Assembly (NCBI RefSeq): GCF_021605415.1
Contig: NZ_WKEQ01000011.1
Location: 91,844 to 155,843, forward strand
Length of the DNA: 64,000 nt
From: Pseudomonas syringae
GTDB taxonomy: Bacteria; Pseudomonadota; Gammaproteobacteria; Pseudomonadales; Pseudomonadaceae
Reading direction: 5' to 3'
Shown here: positions 21,374 to 29,604 of the stretch, piece after piece
Position numbering within the stretch: the first letter of the stretch is position 1
How the letters are laid out: each line of letters begins with the position of its first letter
The notes under the pieces: generated by a model
What the model was told of the DNA's origin: nothing
The model's input: only the letters and a program-made list of their open reading frames with translations
Database searches by the model: none
Made by a program: the position numbers and the translations under genes

Positions 21374-22290
21374 GCGTGATGGTACGAAGGTGGCACGAGA
21401 AACTCGAGCAGCGCCTTCTGTGCGTGTAGACGGTTTTCGGCCTGATCCCAGGCGACGGAGCGCGGATCATCGAGCAGGTCGAGGCTGATTTCCTCGCCAC
21501 GGTGGGCCGGCAGGCAGTGCATGAACAGCACGTCGTCGGCGGCGAGGTCGAGCAGGGCGCGGTTGACCTGGAACGGGGCGAACAGCTTGAGGCGCTTGGC
21601 GGTTTCCTCTTCCTGGCCCATCGAAGTCCAGACGTCGGTGCTCACCAGATGTGCGCCGCGCACGGCGTCCTGCGGATCGCGGACGATGGTCACGCGGTCG
21701 CCGGCCTTGGCCACGAATTCAGGGTTTGGTTCGTAACCTTCCGGGCAGGCAATGCGCAACTGGAAGTCGAACTGGATCGCCGCTTCTATATAGCTGTTGC
21801 ACATGTTGTTGCCGTCGCCGATCCAGGCCACGGTCTTGCCCTGGATCGAGCCGCGATGTTCGAGGAAGGTCTGCATGTCGGCCAGCAATTGGCACGGGTG
21901 CAGGTCATCGGACAAACCATTGATCAGCGGCACGCGCGAGTTGGCGGCGAATTCGGTCAGAGTGCTGTGGGAAAAGGTACGGATCATCACCGCATCGAGC
22001 ATGCTCGACATCACAATTGCAGCGTCGCCGATCGGCTCGCCACGGCCCAGTTGGGTGTCGCGCGGCGAGAGGAAAATCGCCTGGCCGCCGAGCTGGATCA
22101 TGCCGGCCTCGAAGGAGATCCGGGTACGGGTCGAGGATTTCTCGAAGATCATCCCCAGTACGCGGTTTTTCAGGGGCTCGAACAGTACGCCGCGGTTACG
22201 CAGGTCCTTGAGCTCAACGCCTCGACGGATCACGCTGACCAGCTCTTCGGGCGTGCAATCCATCAGGGAGAGAAAGTGCCTTGCGCTCAT
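21370..22290 (-). CDS. argF: Ornithine carbamoyltransferase (anabolic)
   Basis: A 306-residue enzyme forming citrulline from ornithine and carbamoyl phosphate in arginine biosynthesis. Motifs: carbamoyl-phosphate loop [19 protein letters not shown], ornithine loop [12 protein letters not shown] and [10 protein letters not shown]. It is the short anabolic type, not the catabolic ArcB type. Either of two adjacent ATGs (22293 or 22290) could be used; AAGGTAG precedes them. The promoter region at 22397-22433 carries tandem ArgR half-sites overlapping -35 and -10 elements. An orphan ABC ATPase gene is coupled downstream. Confidence 0.93.
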   Translation of the reverse strand: MSARHFLSLMDCTPEELVSVIRRGVELKDLRNRGVLFEPLKNRVLGMIFEKSSTRTRISFEAGMIQLGGQAIFLSPRDTQLGRGEPIGDAAIVMSSMLDAVMIRTFSHSTLTEFAANSRVPLINGLSDDLHPCQLLADMQTFLEHRGSIQGKTVAWIGDGNNMCNSYIEAAIQFDFQLRIACPEGYEPNPEFVAKAGDRVTIVRDPQDAVRGAHLVSTDVWTSMGQEEETAKRLKLFAPFQVNRALLDLAADDVLFMHCLPAHRGEEISLDLLDDPRSVAWDQAENRLHAQKALLEFLVPPSYHHA

Positions 22291-22396
22291 CATTGACTAC
22301 CTTTTTGCTACAAACCGCAGATGCTCAAAGCCTTGTTTAACGGAACAACGGGCGAGACCTGCGGCGTAAGCCGCACGGGGCGACGAAATAGGGGGA

Positions 22397-22433
22397 AGGC
22401 GCGATCTTATAATTAAATGTCGCGTCTTGCCAA
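22397..22433. promoter_or_regulatory. Tandem ArgR operator over the argF promoter
   Basis: Two direct half-sites of the Pseudomonas type TGTCGC-N8-AA: AGGCGC-N8-AA at 22397-22412 (4 of 6 in the first block) and TGTCGC-N8-AA at 22418-22433 (perfect), starting 21 bp apart. On the minus strand a promoter TTGGCA-N16-TATAAG (22433 to 22406) is overlapped at both elements, which fits repression by arginine. Confidence 0.7.
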
Positions 22434-22638
22434 TCGGGCTACGGTTTCAGGGGATTCGAGCGGGGCGAAGGGTGCATCGAGATCGCGCTTTTCAAGCCTG
22501 TTTTATGACAGCAGCGACCCATTTGTACACTGGCGCCTTGTGGCTTGGCAATCGTGCAGGACGCAGCAGGCGTGACAAGAGTCGCTTCGCGGCTGCGCAG
22601 ACCGGCGTTCGGCTCGTCGGATGGACGACCTGAAATAT

Positions 22639-22666
22639 TTGCTAAAGCAAAGTGCTGAGTTATAAC
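22639..22666 (+). promoter_or_regulatory. Candidate sigma-70 promoter
   Basis: TTGCTA-N16-TATAAC lies 31 bp upstream of the start of the 96-residue protein gene at 22697. The stretch 22434-22638 between this and the ArgR operator shows no recognisable feature. Confidence 0.45.
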
Positions 22667-22696
22667 TACGCCACGAGCGACGCAGGAAGCCAACGC

Positions 22697-22987
22697 ATGG
22701 AATCGAAAGAACAGTTGTTAATGGAATTGCTGGGCCACACGGCACGCTCATTGACCCACCTCACCGCTTCTGTCACCTCGATGTCTTTCGAGTTGTTACG
22801 CAGTGATGACGAAGTGACCAAGGCTGCCGGCCGACACATGATCGATCGCATGGCGACCATCAGCGCCGGGCTTGACGAGCATTGGCGCCTGATCGGCGAA
22901 CTCACCGGCGTCCACGTCGCCCACGAGCAGATCGAAACCGTTCAGGAAATCCAGTTGGCCGCGCCGCCCCGGCTTCCGTCGAACTGA
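22697..22987 (+). CDS. Small conserved protein of unknown function
   Basis: A 96-residue protein starting at the ATG at 22697, behind AGGAAG. It is predicted mostly helical and polar with no signal peptide or membrane span, for example KEQLLMELLGHTARSLTHL and EVTKAAGRHMIDRMATISAG, so it is probably a cytoplasmic helical bundle. A similar small gene lies beside argF in PAO1 (from memory). I recognise no functional domain. Confidence 0.7.
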   Translation: MESKEQLLMELLGHTARSLTHLTASVTSMSFELLRSDDEVTKAAGRHMIDRMATISAGLDEHWRLIGELTGVHVAHEQIETVQEIQLAAPPRLPSN

Positions 22988-23115
22988 GGGTTGCGATCTA
23001 TCGGCTCGCCTGATGGCGGCCGATTCACAAGACGAACGTCGCTGGCGCAGTACCGAGGCTCGGGCCATAGTTTTGATCCCGTGGGCGTCATTGCCTGCCC
23101 AGAACAAGACAGAGA

Positions 23116-25227
23116 ATGGCCATGACCAAGACTCTTCATCACCGTGCGTGCCACCTGTGTGAAGCCATCTGCGGCTTGACCATTGAAACCAGCGAAACCG
23201 ACGGCGCGGTTGCCATTACCTCGATCAAGGGTGATGCACAGGACACGTTCAGCCGTGGACATATCTGCCCCAAAGCCGTGGCGTTGCAAGACATTCAGAA
23301 TGATCCGGATCGCCTGCGTCAACCGATGCAACGCGTGGGCAATGAATGGCTGCCCATTGGCTGGGACGATGCATTCCAGCTTGTCGCCGAACGATTGGCG
23401 GCGATCCAGGCACGTCACGGGCAGAACGCGGTGGCCGTCTATCAAGGCAACCCGAGCGTGCACAACTACGGGCTGATGACCCACAGCAATTATTTCCTGG
23501 GGCTGCTGAAAACCCGTAATCGTTTTTCGGCAACCTCCGTCGACCAGTTGCCGCATCACCTCACCAGCCATTTGATGTACGGCCATGGCCTGCTGCTGCC
23601 GATTCCGGATATTGATCACACCGACTTTATGCTGATCCTCGGCGGCAATCCGCTGGCGTCCAACGGCAGCATCATGACCGTGCCGGATGTCGAAAAACGC
23701 CTGAAGGCAATTCAGTCGCGGGGCGGCAAAATTGTCGTGGTCGATCCCCGGCGTAGCGAGACGGCGGCCATGGCCGATCAGCATCTGTTCGTACGTCCGG
23801 GCGGTGATGCGGCGTTATTGTTCGGGGTGCTCAATACCTTGTTCGATGAATGGCTGACCCGCGACAGCCATTTGCCCGTCGAAGGGCTGGACGATGTGCG
23901 CTCGGCAGTGGCGACCTTCAGCGCAGAGGCGATGAGCCCGCTGTGTGCCGTGCCTGCCGAACAGATTCGTCAGTTGGCCCGTGACTTCGCCGCCGCGCCA
24001 AGTGCCGTTTGCTACGGGCGTATGGGCGTGTCGGCGCAGGCATTTGGCACGCTGTGTCATTGGCTGGTGCAATTGATCAACCTGGTCACTGGCAATCTCG
24101 ACCGGGTCGGCGGTGCGCTGTGCACGTCGCCGGCGGTGGATCTGGTGGCGTCCACGTCGGGTGGGCATTTCAACAAATGGCAAAGCCGCGTGTCCGGGCG
24201 CCCGGAATATGGCGGTGAGCTGCCGGTGTCGGCGCTGGCCGAAGAAATGCTCACCGACGGCGAGGGCCAGGTACGTGCGCTGATTACCGTGGCAGGCAAC
24301 CCGGTGCTTTCGACGCCCAATGGCCGGCAGCTCGAGCAGGCGCTCGATGGGTTGGAGTTCATGGTCAGTATCGACCTGTACATCAACGAGACGACCCGAT
24401 ACGCAGATCTGATTCTGCCGTCCACATCAGCGTTGGAGAACGATCATTACGACACCACGTTCAACCTGTTCGCGGTGCGCAACGTCAGCCGTTTCAATCG
24501 CGCGATCCTTGCCAAACCGCAAGGTGCGCTGCATGACTGGGAAATCTTCGTCGGCCTGGCCAAAGCCTTTGCAAAGCTTACCGGCAAGGAACTGAAGCCG
24601 ACCTTGCCGCCGGCGGAGATGATCGACATGGGCTTGCGCATGGGGGACTACGGCGATCAATCCGAGCACAAGTTGTCGTTGGCGACGCTGTTCGATCATC
24701 CGCACGGGATCGATCTCGGCGCATTGCGGCCCAACCTGGCGGCACGATTGAAGACGGTCGACGGGCGCGTTCAAGCTGCGCCGCCACAGATTCTCGCGGA
24801 TCTGGCGCGATTCGCGAGGTTGCAGGCACCTGCCGCCGATGAGCTGCTGATGATCGGACGTCGCCATGTGCGCAGCAATAATTCATGGATGCATAACTAT
24901 CATCGGCTGGTGAAGGGCAAGCCGCGCCATCAGTTGCTGATGCACCCGGATGATCTCGCCAGTCGTGGTCTCAGCGATGGGCAACGTGTGCGCGTCAGTT
25001 CGCGGGTCGGGCAGATTGAAGTCGAAGTGCTGGGCAGTGTTGACATGATGAAGGGTGTGGTCAGCCTGCCGCACGGTTGGGGCCATGCACGGCCGGGTGT
25101 GCAGATGACCATCGCCAGCGAGCAGCCGGGATCCAGTGCCAATGACCTGACCGATGAATGCCAATTGGATGAGCTGTCGGGCAATGCGGCGTTGAACGGC
25201 GTGCCGGTAACCGTGGCAGCGGCTTGA
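23116..25227 (+). CDS. Molybdopterin oxidoreductase with one [4Fe-4S] cluster
   Basis: A 703-residue protein of the DMSO reductase/formate dehydrogenase alpha family. The N-terminal cluster motif is C12-x2-C15-x3-C19 with the fourth Cys in RGHICPKAV near residue 52. The molybdopterin domains contain GNPSVHNYG, VVVDPRRSETA, LITVAGNPVLSTPN and DLILPSTSALEND, and a C-terminal molydopterin-dinucleotide-binding beta barrel follows (LMHPDDLASRGL, VSLPHGWGH). There is no signal peptide, so it is cytoplasmic. No partner iron-sulfur or membrane subunit is adjacent, so the electron acceptor and substrate are unknown. A second ATG six bases downstream is an alternative start. Confidence 0.87.
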   Translation: MAMTKTLHHRACHLCEAICGLTIETSETDGAVAITSIKGDAQDTFSRGHICPKAVALQDIQNDPDRLRQPMQRVGNEWLPIGWDDAFQLVAERLAAIQARHGQNAVAVYQGNPSVHNYGLMTHSNYFLGLLKTRNRFSATSVDQLPHHLTSHLMYGHGLLLPIPDIDHTDFMLILGGNPLASNGSIMTVPDVEKRLKAIQSRGGKIVVVDPRRSETAAMADQHLFVRPGGDAALLFGVLNTLFDEWLTRDSHLPVEGLDDVRSAVATFSAEAMSPLCAVPAEQIRQLARDFAAAPSAVCYGRMGVSAQAFGTLCHWLVQLINLVTGNLDRVGGALCTSPAVDLVASTSGGHFNKWQSRVSGRPEYGGELPVSALAEEMLTDGEGQVRALITVAGNPVLSTPNGRQLEQALDGLEFMVSIDLYINETTRYADLILPSTSALENDHYDTTFNLFAVRNVSRFNRAILAKPQGALHDWEIFVGLAKAFAKLTGKELKPTLPPAEMIDMGLRMGDYGDQSEHKLSLATLFDHPHGIDLGALRPNLAARLKTVDGRVQAAPPQILADLARFARLQAPAADELLMIGRRHVRSNNSWMHNYHRLVKGKPRHQLLMHPDDLASRGLSDGQRVRVSSRVGQIEVEVLGSVDMMKGVVSLPHGWGHARPGVQMTIASEQPGSSANDLTDECQLDELSGNAALNGVPVTVAAA

Positions 25228-25324
25228 GCGTGTCTGTCGGGGAGACCAAGCATGGCGCTCGGGATTCCGTTACAATGCGCCACCGTGCCGACCCATGAGT
25301 CGGAAAGTTCAGCCGAGGTGCTCC

Positions 25325-25666
25325 ATGGATATCATCGAAACGATTAAAGAGCAGATTGCCAACAACACCATTCTGCTTTACATGAAAGGTTCGCCGAATG
25401 CCCCGCAGTGTGGCTTCTCCGCGAAAGCCGCGCAGTCCGTGATGGCATGTGGCGAAAAGTTCGCCTACGTCGACATCCTGCAGAACCCGGAAATCCGCGC
25501 CAACCTGCCGAAATACGCCAACTGGCCAACCTTCCCGCAATTGTGGGTCGGCGGCGAGCTGGTCGGCGGCAGCGACATCATGACCGAGATGGCTGCAGAC
25601 GGTTCGTTGCAGAGCACCATCAAGGCTGCTGTCGAAGCGGCTGCTGCGAACAAGTCCGAAGCCTGA
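25325..25666 (+). CDS. grxD: Monothiol glutaredoxin, Grx4 type
   Basis: A 113-residue monothiol glutaredoxin with active site CGFS (in PQCGFSAKA) and the Grx4-type WPTFPQLWVGGELVGGSDI glutathione-binding segment. Members bind a glutathione-coordinated [2Fe-2S] cluster and act in Fe-S delivery and iron sensing. The start is the ATG at 25325. It is followed by a REP pair and a bidirectional terminator shared with the convergent bfr gene, and it belongs to an iron-linked neighbourhood (bfr, bfd). Confidence 0.93.
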   Translation: MDIIETIKEQIANNTILLYMKGSPNAPQCGFSAKAAQSVMACGEKFAYVDILQNPEIRANLPKYANWPTFPQLWVGGELVGGSDIMTEMAADGSLQSTIKAAVEAAAANKSEA

Positions 25667-25672
25667 TCCGTT

Positions 25673-25762
25673 TGTAGGAGCAGAGCTTGCTCGCGAAAAA
25701 CGGTAACGCGGTGCACCTGTTGGATCGCGGCGTTTGCTTCGCTGGCAAGCCAGGCTCCTACA
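25673..25762. repeat. REP-like inverted pair, family A
   Basis: TGTAGGAGCAGAGCTTGCTC at 25673-25692 is followed by an inverted copy ending CAGGCTCCTACA at 25762. It lies between grxD and its terminator. Confidence 0.75.
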
Positions 25763-25775
25763 ACACCGGGCAGTA

Positions 25776-25812
25776 AAAAGCCCCGCCACTCGAAAGAGGG
25801 CGGGGCTTTTTA
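25776..25812. terminator. Bidirectional terminator between grxD and bfr
   Basis: AAAAGCCCCGCC (25776) pairs with GGCGGGGCTTTTT (to 25812) around a loop ACTCGAAAGAG-like, giving a GC-rich stem with A-run and T-run on opposite sides. Confidence 0.85.
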
Positions 25813-25838
25813 GTGTCTCGAATTCAGCGGGCGCCGAA

Positions 25839-26312
25839 TTACTCTTCACCCATCTGCGACTGCAGATAGTTTTCGATCGTGATTTTATCGATCAGGCCCA
25901 GTTGCGTTTCCAACCAGTCGATGTGTTCTTCTTCGGATTCAAGAATGTCTTCGAGCAATTCACGGCTACCGAAATCGCCGACAGTTTCGCAATGCGCGAT
26001 TGCGGCTTTCAAGTCGGCATGGCCGGTTCGCTCGATACGCAAATCGCACTCGAGCATTTCCCGGGTGTGCTCGCCGATGTGCAGCTTGCCCAGATCCTGC
26101 ACGTTCGGCAGGCCTTCAAGAAACAGGATGCGCTTGATCAGCTTGTCCGCATGTTTCATCTCGTCGATGGATTCTTTGTACTCGTGCTTGCCCAGCTTGT
26201 TCAGGCCCCAATCTTCATACATGCGCGCATGCAGGAAGTACTGATTGATCGCGACCAGTTCATTGGCAAGGATCTTGTTGAGATGCTGGATGACTGTAAT
26301 GTCGCCTTTCAT
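25839..26312 (-). CDS. bfr: Bacterioferritin
   Basis: A 157-residue haem-containing ferritin. All ferroxidase ligands are present at the expected positions (Glu18, Glu51, His54, Glu94, Glu127, His130), as is the haem ligand Met52. It forms a 24-subunit shell that oxidises and stores iron. By context with bfd it corresponds to the BfrB-type protein, whose iron is released by electrons from the bacterioferritin-associated ferredoxin. It is separated from bfd by 200 bp containing the bfd terminator, so the two are independent transcripts. Confidence 0.95.
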   Translation of the reverse strand: MKGDITVIQHLNKILANELVAINQYFLHARMYEDWGLNKLGKHEYKESIDEMKHADKLIKRILFLEGLPNVQDLGKLHIGEHTREMLECDLRIERTGHADLKAAIAHCETVGDFGSRELLEDILESEEEHIDWLETQLGLIDKITIENYLQSQMGEE

Positions 26313-26469
26313 GATGGGAGTCCTGCCCTGTAATAGCTGTATATAGGGCGGAGTTTGAGCCGAGTACTTATAAGTGTCAAACCTAAGTTGTTGAATAATA
26401 AATGAAAATTAATCGGAATAAGAATGTTTGTGTTCCGCGTCTGGATGCTAACCAATTGATTTTCGGACA

Positions 26470-26495
26470 TAAAAAAACCGGACATAAGTCCGGTT
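26470..26495 (-). terminator. Terminator of bfd
   Basis: On the minus strand AACCGGAC-TTAT-GTCCGGTT is followed by a run of seven Ts, 18 bp beyond the bfd stop codon. Confidence 0.85.
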
Positions 26496-26512
26496 CTTCA
26501 AAACAGGGTTAT

Positions 26513-26731
26513 TTAAGCGGCAGTAAATTCTGCAGGGTAGGGGATCGCAGCCTGGACGAATTGCGACTTGGCCAGCGTTTCACGCACCACTTCTTTGGCG
26601 AGGCAGGCGCATTTGCCACATTGGCTGGCTACGCCGGTGGCCAGGCGCACTTCCTTGTAGCTGCAGCATCCTTCGTTGATCGCATCGCGGATTTGGCCGT
26701 CGGTGACGCCAGTGCAGAGGCAGACATACAT
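26513..26731 (-). CDS. bfd: Bacterioferritin-associated ferredoxin
   Basis: A 72-residue [2Fe-2S] ferredoxin starting MYVCLCTGVTDGQIRDA (ATG at 26731). The four cluster cysteines are seen as C4, C6 and the downstream pair in SQCGKC (C-x-C ... C-x2-C), with an extra pair in GCCSY. Bfd binds bacterioferritin and reduces its stored iron for release under iron starvation. A good Fur box lies 53-67 bp upstream, matching expression in low iron. Confidence 0.93.
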   Translation of the reverse strand: MYVCLCTGVTDGQIRDAINEGCCSYKEVRLATGVASQCGKCACLAKEVVRETLAKSQFVQAAIPYPAEFTAA

Positions 26732-26783
26732 AAGTGAGAACCGTCGCTGGTTGTGACTCAATTGCGATGGATCTTAATGTTAA

Positions 26784-26798
26784 CGAGAATGATTGTCA
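26784..26798. promoter_or_regulatory. Fur box upstream of bfd
   Basis: CGAGAATGATTGTCA matches the 7-1-7 Fur consensus TGATAATnATTATCA at 12 of 14 positions. In the same 308-bp gap toward the peroxiredoxin gene there is a small perfect palindrome ACGCGTT-C-AACGCGT at 26880-26894 of unknown role; nothing else stands out. Confidence 0.7.
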
Positions 26799-27039
26799 AA
26801 GTGCTTTCTGGTCTTGATCAGCTGACGACTGACGAACGGTATTTAAATGGCGAAGTAATAGGCTCCGCTGGTCGGCAGGACGCGTTCAACGCGTGATAAA
26901 AAAACGGTTGAGGACAGTCCAAACTCGCAGTGTATGATGGTCGGCCCTTGCGAAGAGGGTTCATGTCACAAGGCTTTCGCCTGAGGATGACAGGCTGGTA
27001 CGAACCCTGAACTTCAAGTTTTTACACCAGGAGATATCA

Positions 27040-27642
27040 ATGAGCGTACTCGTAGGCAAACAAGCCCCTGACTTCACCGTTCCGGCCGTACTCGGCAATG
27101 GCGAAATCGTTGACAGCTTCACCCTGTCCTCGGCCATCAAAGGCAAATACGGCCTGGTGTTCTTCTACCCGCTGGACTTCACCTTCGTCTGCCCGTCCGA
27201 GCTGATCGCTCTGGACAACCGCATGGCTGACTTCAAGGCACGTAACGTTGAAGTGATCGCCGTATCGATCGACTCGCACTTCACCCACAACGCCTGGCGC
27301 AACACCCCGGTGAACAATGGCGGCATCGGCCAGGTGAAATACACCATGGCTGCCGACATGAAGCACGACATCGCCAAAGCCTACGACGTTGAATCCGAAG
27401 GCGGCGTGGCTTTCCGTGGCGCGTTCCTGATCGACGACAAAGGCGTTGTCCGCTCGCAGATCATCAACGACCTGCCGCTGGGCCGTAATATGGAAGAGCT
27501 GATCCGTCTGGTCGACGCTCTGCAATTCCACGAAGAGCACGGCGAAGTCTGCCCTGCCAACTGGAAAAAAGGCGACAAAGGCATGAACGCTTCGCCAGAA
27601 GGCGTTGCGGCTTACCTGACCGAGAACGCTGCAGCCCTGTAA
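27040..27642 (+). CDS. Typical 2-Cys peroxiredoxin
   Basis: A 200-residue AhpC/Prx1-type peroxidase with peroxidatic Cys51 in DFTFVCPSE and resolving Cys171 in GEVCPANW. The catalytic pocket (PLDFTFVCPSE plus a later Arg in AFRGAFLID) is intact. It reduces hydrogen and organic peroxides with thioredoxin-like donors. The ATG at 27040 follows CAGGAGAT. It is a single gene between bfd and rnt ending in a bidirectional terminator; codon use is strongly biased, as in highly expressed genes. Confidence 0.93.
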   Translation: MSVLVGKQAPDFTVPAVLGNGEIVDSFTLSSAIKGKYGLVFFYPLDFTFVCPSELIALDNRMADFKARNVEVIAVSIDSHFTHNAWRNTPVNNGGIGQVKYTMAADMKHDIAKAYDVESEGGVAFRGAFLIDDKGVVRSQIINDLPLGRNMEELIRLVDALQFHEEHGEVCPANWKKGDKGMNASPEGVAAYLTENAAAL

Positions 27643-27668
27643 GGCGCATGTTCTAAAAGCAGGTACAA

Positions 27669-27698
27669 AAAAACCGGCCTACGTGGCCGGTTTTTTTA
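27669..27698. terminator. Bidirectional terminator between peroxiredoxin gene and rnt
   Basis: AAACCGGCC-TACGT-GGCCGGTTT flanked by an A-run on the left and a T-run on the right; serves both convergent genes. Confidence 0.85.
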
Positions 27699-27723
27699 TG
27701 GGCGGGATTCGAGCCTGTGACGA

Positions 27724-28401
27724 TCAGTCGTCGAAGTCTTCCCAGCCGCCCATTTGCTTCCAGCGGTTGACGATGCCGCAGAAGAGTTCGGCGGTCTTCT
27801 CGGTGTCGTAACGCGCCGAATGCGCTTCACGGCCATCGAAGTCGATACCGGCGGCCTGACAGGCCTTGGCGAGCACGGTCTGACCGTACGCAAGCCCTGC
27901 GAGGGTGGCGGTGTCGAAACTGGAGAACGGGTGAAACGGATTGCGCTTCATGTCCAGTCGCGCAACGGCGGCGTTGAGAAATCCGAGGTCGAAGCTGCTG
28001 TTGTGGCCGACCAGAATTGCCCGCTTGCAGCCGTTGGCTTTCAACGCCTTGCGCAGGCCACGGAAGATATCGGTCAGCGCGGTTTCTTCACTGACGGCCA
28101 TACGCAGCGGATGATCGAGCTTGATCCCGGTAAATTCCAGGGCAGCGGCTTCGACGTTGGCGCCTTCAAACGGCTCGACACGGAAGAAATAGGTGTGATC
28201 CGGGTACACAAAACCCTTTTCGTCCATGGCGATGGTGGTCGCGGCAATCTCCAGCAACGCATCGGTGGCCGAATTGAAGCCACCGGTTTCTACGTCGACA
28301 ACTACTGGCAGGTAACCGCGAAAACGCGCTGCCATCGGATGACGGGAACTGCCGCCGCCACCTTGACCGTCCTGTTCGTCGTCGAAATGGTCTTCACTCA
28401 C
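27724..28401 (-). CDS. rnt: Ribonuclease T
   Basis: A 225-residue DEDDh exoribonuclease that trims 3' ends of tRNA, 5S and other small RNAs. Exo I is [10 protein letters not shown], Exo [12 protein letters not shown] and Exo [17 protein letters not shown]. The N-terminal 20 residues are acidic and glycine-rich. Its start overlaps the pyrC stop by 4 bp, so the two are coupled, the usual Pseudomonas order. Confidence 0.94.
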   Translation of the reverse strand: MSEDHFDDEQDGQGGGGSSRHPMAARFRGYLPVVVDVETGGFNSATDALLEIAATTIAMDEKGFVYPDHTYFFRVEPFEGANVEAAALEFTGIKLDHPLRMAVSEETALTDIFRGLRKALKANGCKRAILVGHNSSFDLGFLNAAVARLDMKRNPFHPFSSFDTATLAGLAYGQTVLAKACQAAGIDFDGREAHSARYDTEKTAELFCGIVNRWKQMGGWEDFDD

Positions 28402-29444
28402 GCGTGTTCCTCCAGCAGGCGCCAGCGCAGTTTTTCACCGGCGCGCAGCGGGATAACGGTCAACTCGCCGAATGGCAGGCTGGTTGGGGCAGTCCATTCT
28501 TCGCGAACCAGGGTGATGCGGTCGGAATTGGTTGGCAAACCATAGAAACGCGGGCCGTTGAGGCTGGCGAATGCTTCGAGCTTGTCCAGCGCATTACGTT
28601 GTTCGAACGCTTCGGCGTACATCTCGATGGCGGCGTAAGCGGTGTAGCAGCCGGCACAGCCGCAAGCGGCTTCCTTGGCGTGCTGGGCATGCGGCGCTGA
28701 GTCGGTGCCAAGAAAGAACTTCGCGCTGCCGCTGGTGGCGGCGTCGAGCAGGGCTTCCTGGTGCGTATTACGCTTGAGGATCGGCAGGCAATAGAAGTGC
28801 GGTCGAATCCCGCCCACCAGCATGTGGTTGCGGTTGTACAGCAAGTGATGCGCCGTGATGGTCGCGCCGACATTGGCCGGGGCCTCGTTGACGAACTGCA
28901 CGGCATCGCCGGTGGTGATGTGTTCGAAAACGACTTTGAGCGTCGGGAAGCGCTCGACCACGCGACGCATGTGTTCGTCGATGAAGATTTTCTCGCGGTC
29001 GAACACGTCCACGTCGCCGCGGGTGACTTCGCCGTGGATCAACAGCGGCATTCCGACTTCGGCCATCGCCTCGATCGCCGGGAAAATCTTGTCGATGCTG
29101 GTCACGCCGGAATCGGAGTTTGTGGTCGCTCCGGCCGGGTACAGCTTGGCGGCGTGCACAAATCCGCTGGCCTTGGCTTCGCGAATTTCTTCAGGCTGGG
29201 TGCGATCGGTCAGGTACAGCACCATCAACGGCTCGAAACGACTGCCGGCCGGGCGGGCAGCGAGAATCCGCTGGCGATAGCCGTCGGCTTCAGCGGCGTT
29301 ACGCACTGGAGGTACCAGGTTGGGCATGATGATGGCGCGACCAAACGTGCGCGCAACATCGGCAACGGTATTGGTCAACACGGCACCATCGCGAAGATGA
29401 ATATGCCAGTCGTCGGGACGCAGCAGGGTCAGGCGGTCGGACAT
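28398..29444 (-). CDS. pyrC: Dihydroorotase
   Basis: A 348-residue class II dihydroorotase closing carbamoyl-aspartate to dihydroorotate in pyrimidine synthesis. The zinc ligands lie in [10 protein letters not shown] near residue 11, the second-shell segments LLIHGEVT and FEHITTG, and the C-terminal GTDSAPH with the catalytic Asp. The carboxylated lysine is in [14 protein letters not shown]. Upstream of rnt with a 4-bp overlap. Length is typical of this class. Confidence 0.95.
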   Translation of the reverse strand: MSDRLTLLRPDDWHIHLRDGAVLTNTVADVARTFGRAIIMPNLVPPVRNAAEADGYRQRILAARPAGSRFEPLMVLYLTDRTQPEEIREAKASGFVHAAKLYPAGATTNSDSGVTSIDKIFPAIEAMAEVGMPLLIHGEVTRGDVDVFDREKIFIDEHMRRVVERFPTLKVVFEHITTGDAVQFVNEAPANVGATITAHHLLYNRNHMLVGGIRPHFYCLPILKRNTHQEALLDAATSGSAKFFLGTDSAPHAQHAKEAACGCAGCYTAYAAIEMYAEAFEQRNALDKLEAFASLNGPRFYGLPTNSDRITLVREEWTAPTSLPFGELTVIPLRAGEKLRWRLLEEHA

Positions 29445-29511
29445 GAGGGGATTCCAGGCGGGTCAAACTGAGGCGAATCCTACCGGAAAAGACTCTGACA
29501 GGCACCCGCTA

Positions 29512-29538
29512 TCAAGTTTTGCAGCAAGCGTCCGATAC
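29512..29538 (+). promoter_or_regulatory. FliA (sigma-28) promoter of motY
   Basis: TCAAGTTT-N11-TCCGATAC, against TAAAGTTT-N11-GCCGATAA: 7 of 8 and 6 of 8 matches at exact spacing, ending 66 bp before the motY start. It places motY in the late flagellar class. Confidence 0.7.
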
Positions 29539-29604
29539 CCATCAGGTATGCCGTAATCATGTGTGTGTCGGTCTTTTTGTTGCAGAAGCCAATGGGAGCC
29601 TCCC

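Noticed and set aside
26908..26938. TTGAGG and TATGAT as a peroxiredoxin promoter
   Set aside because: The spacing is 19 bp, longer than usual, so it was not annotated.
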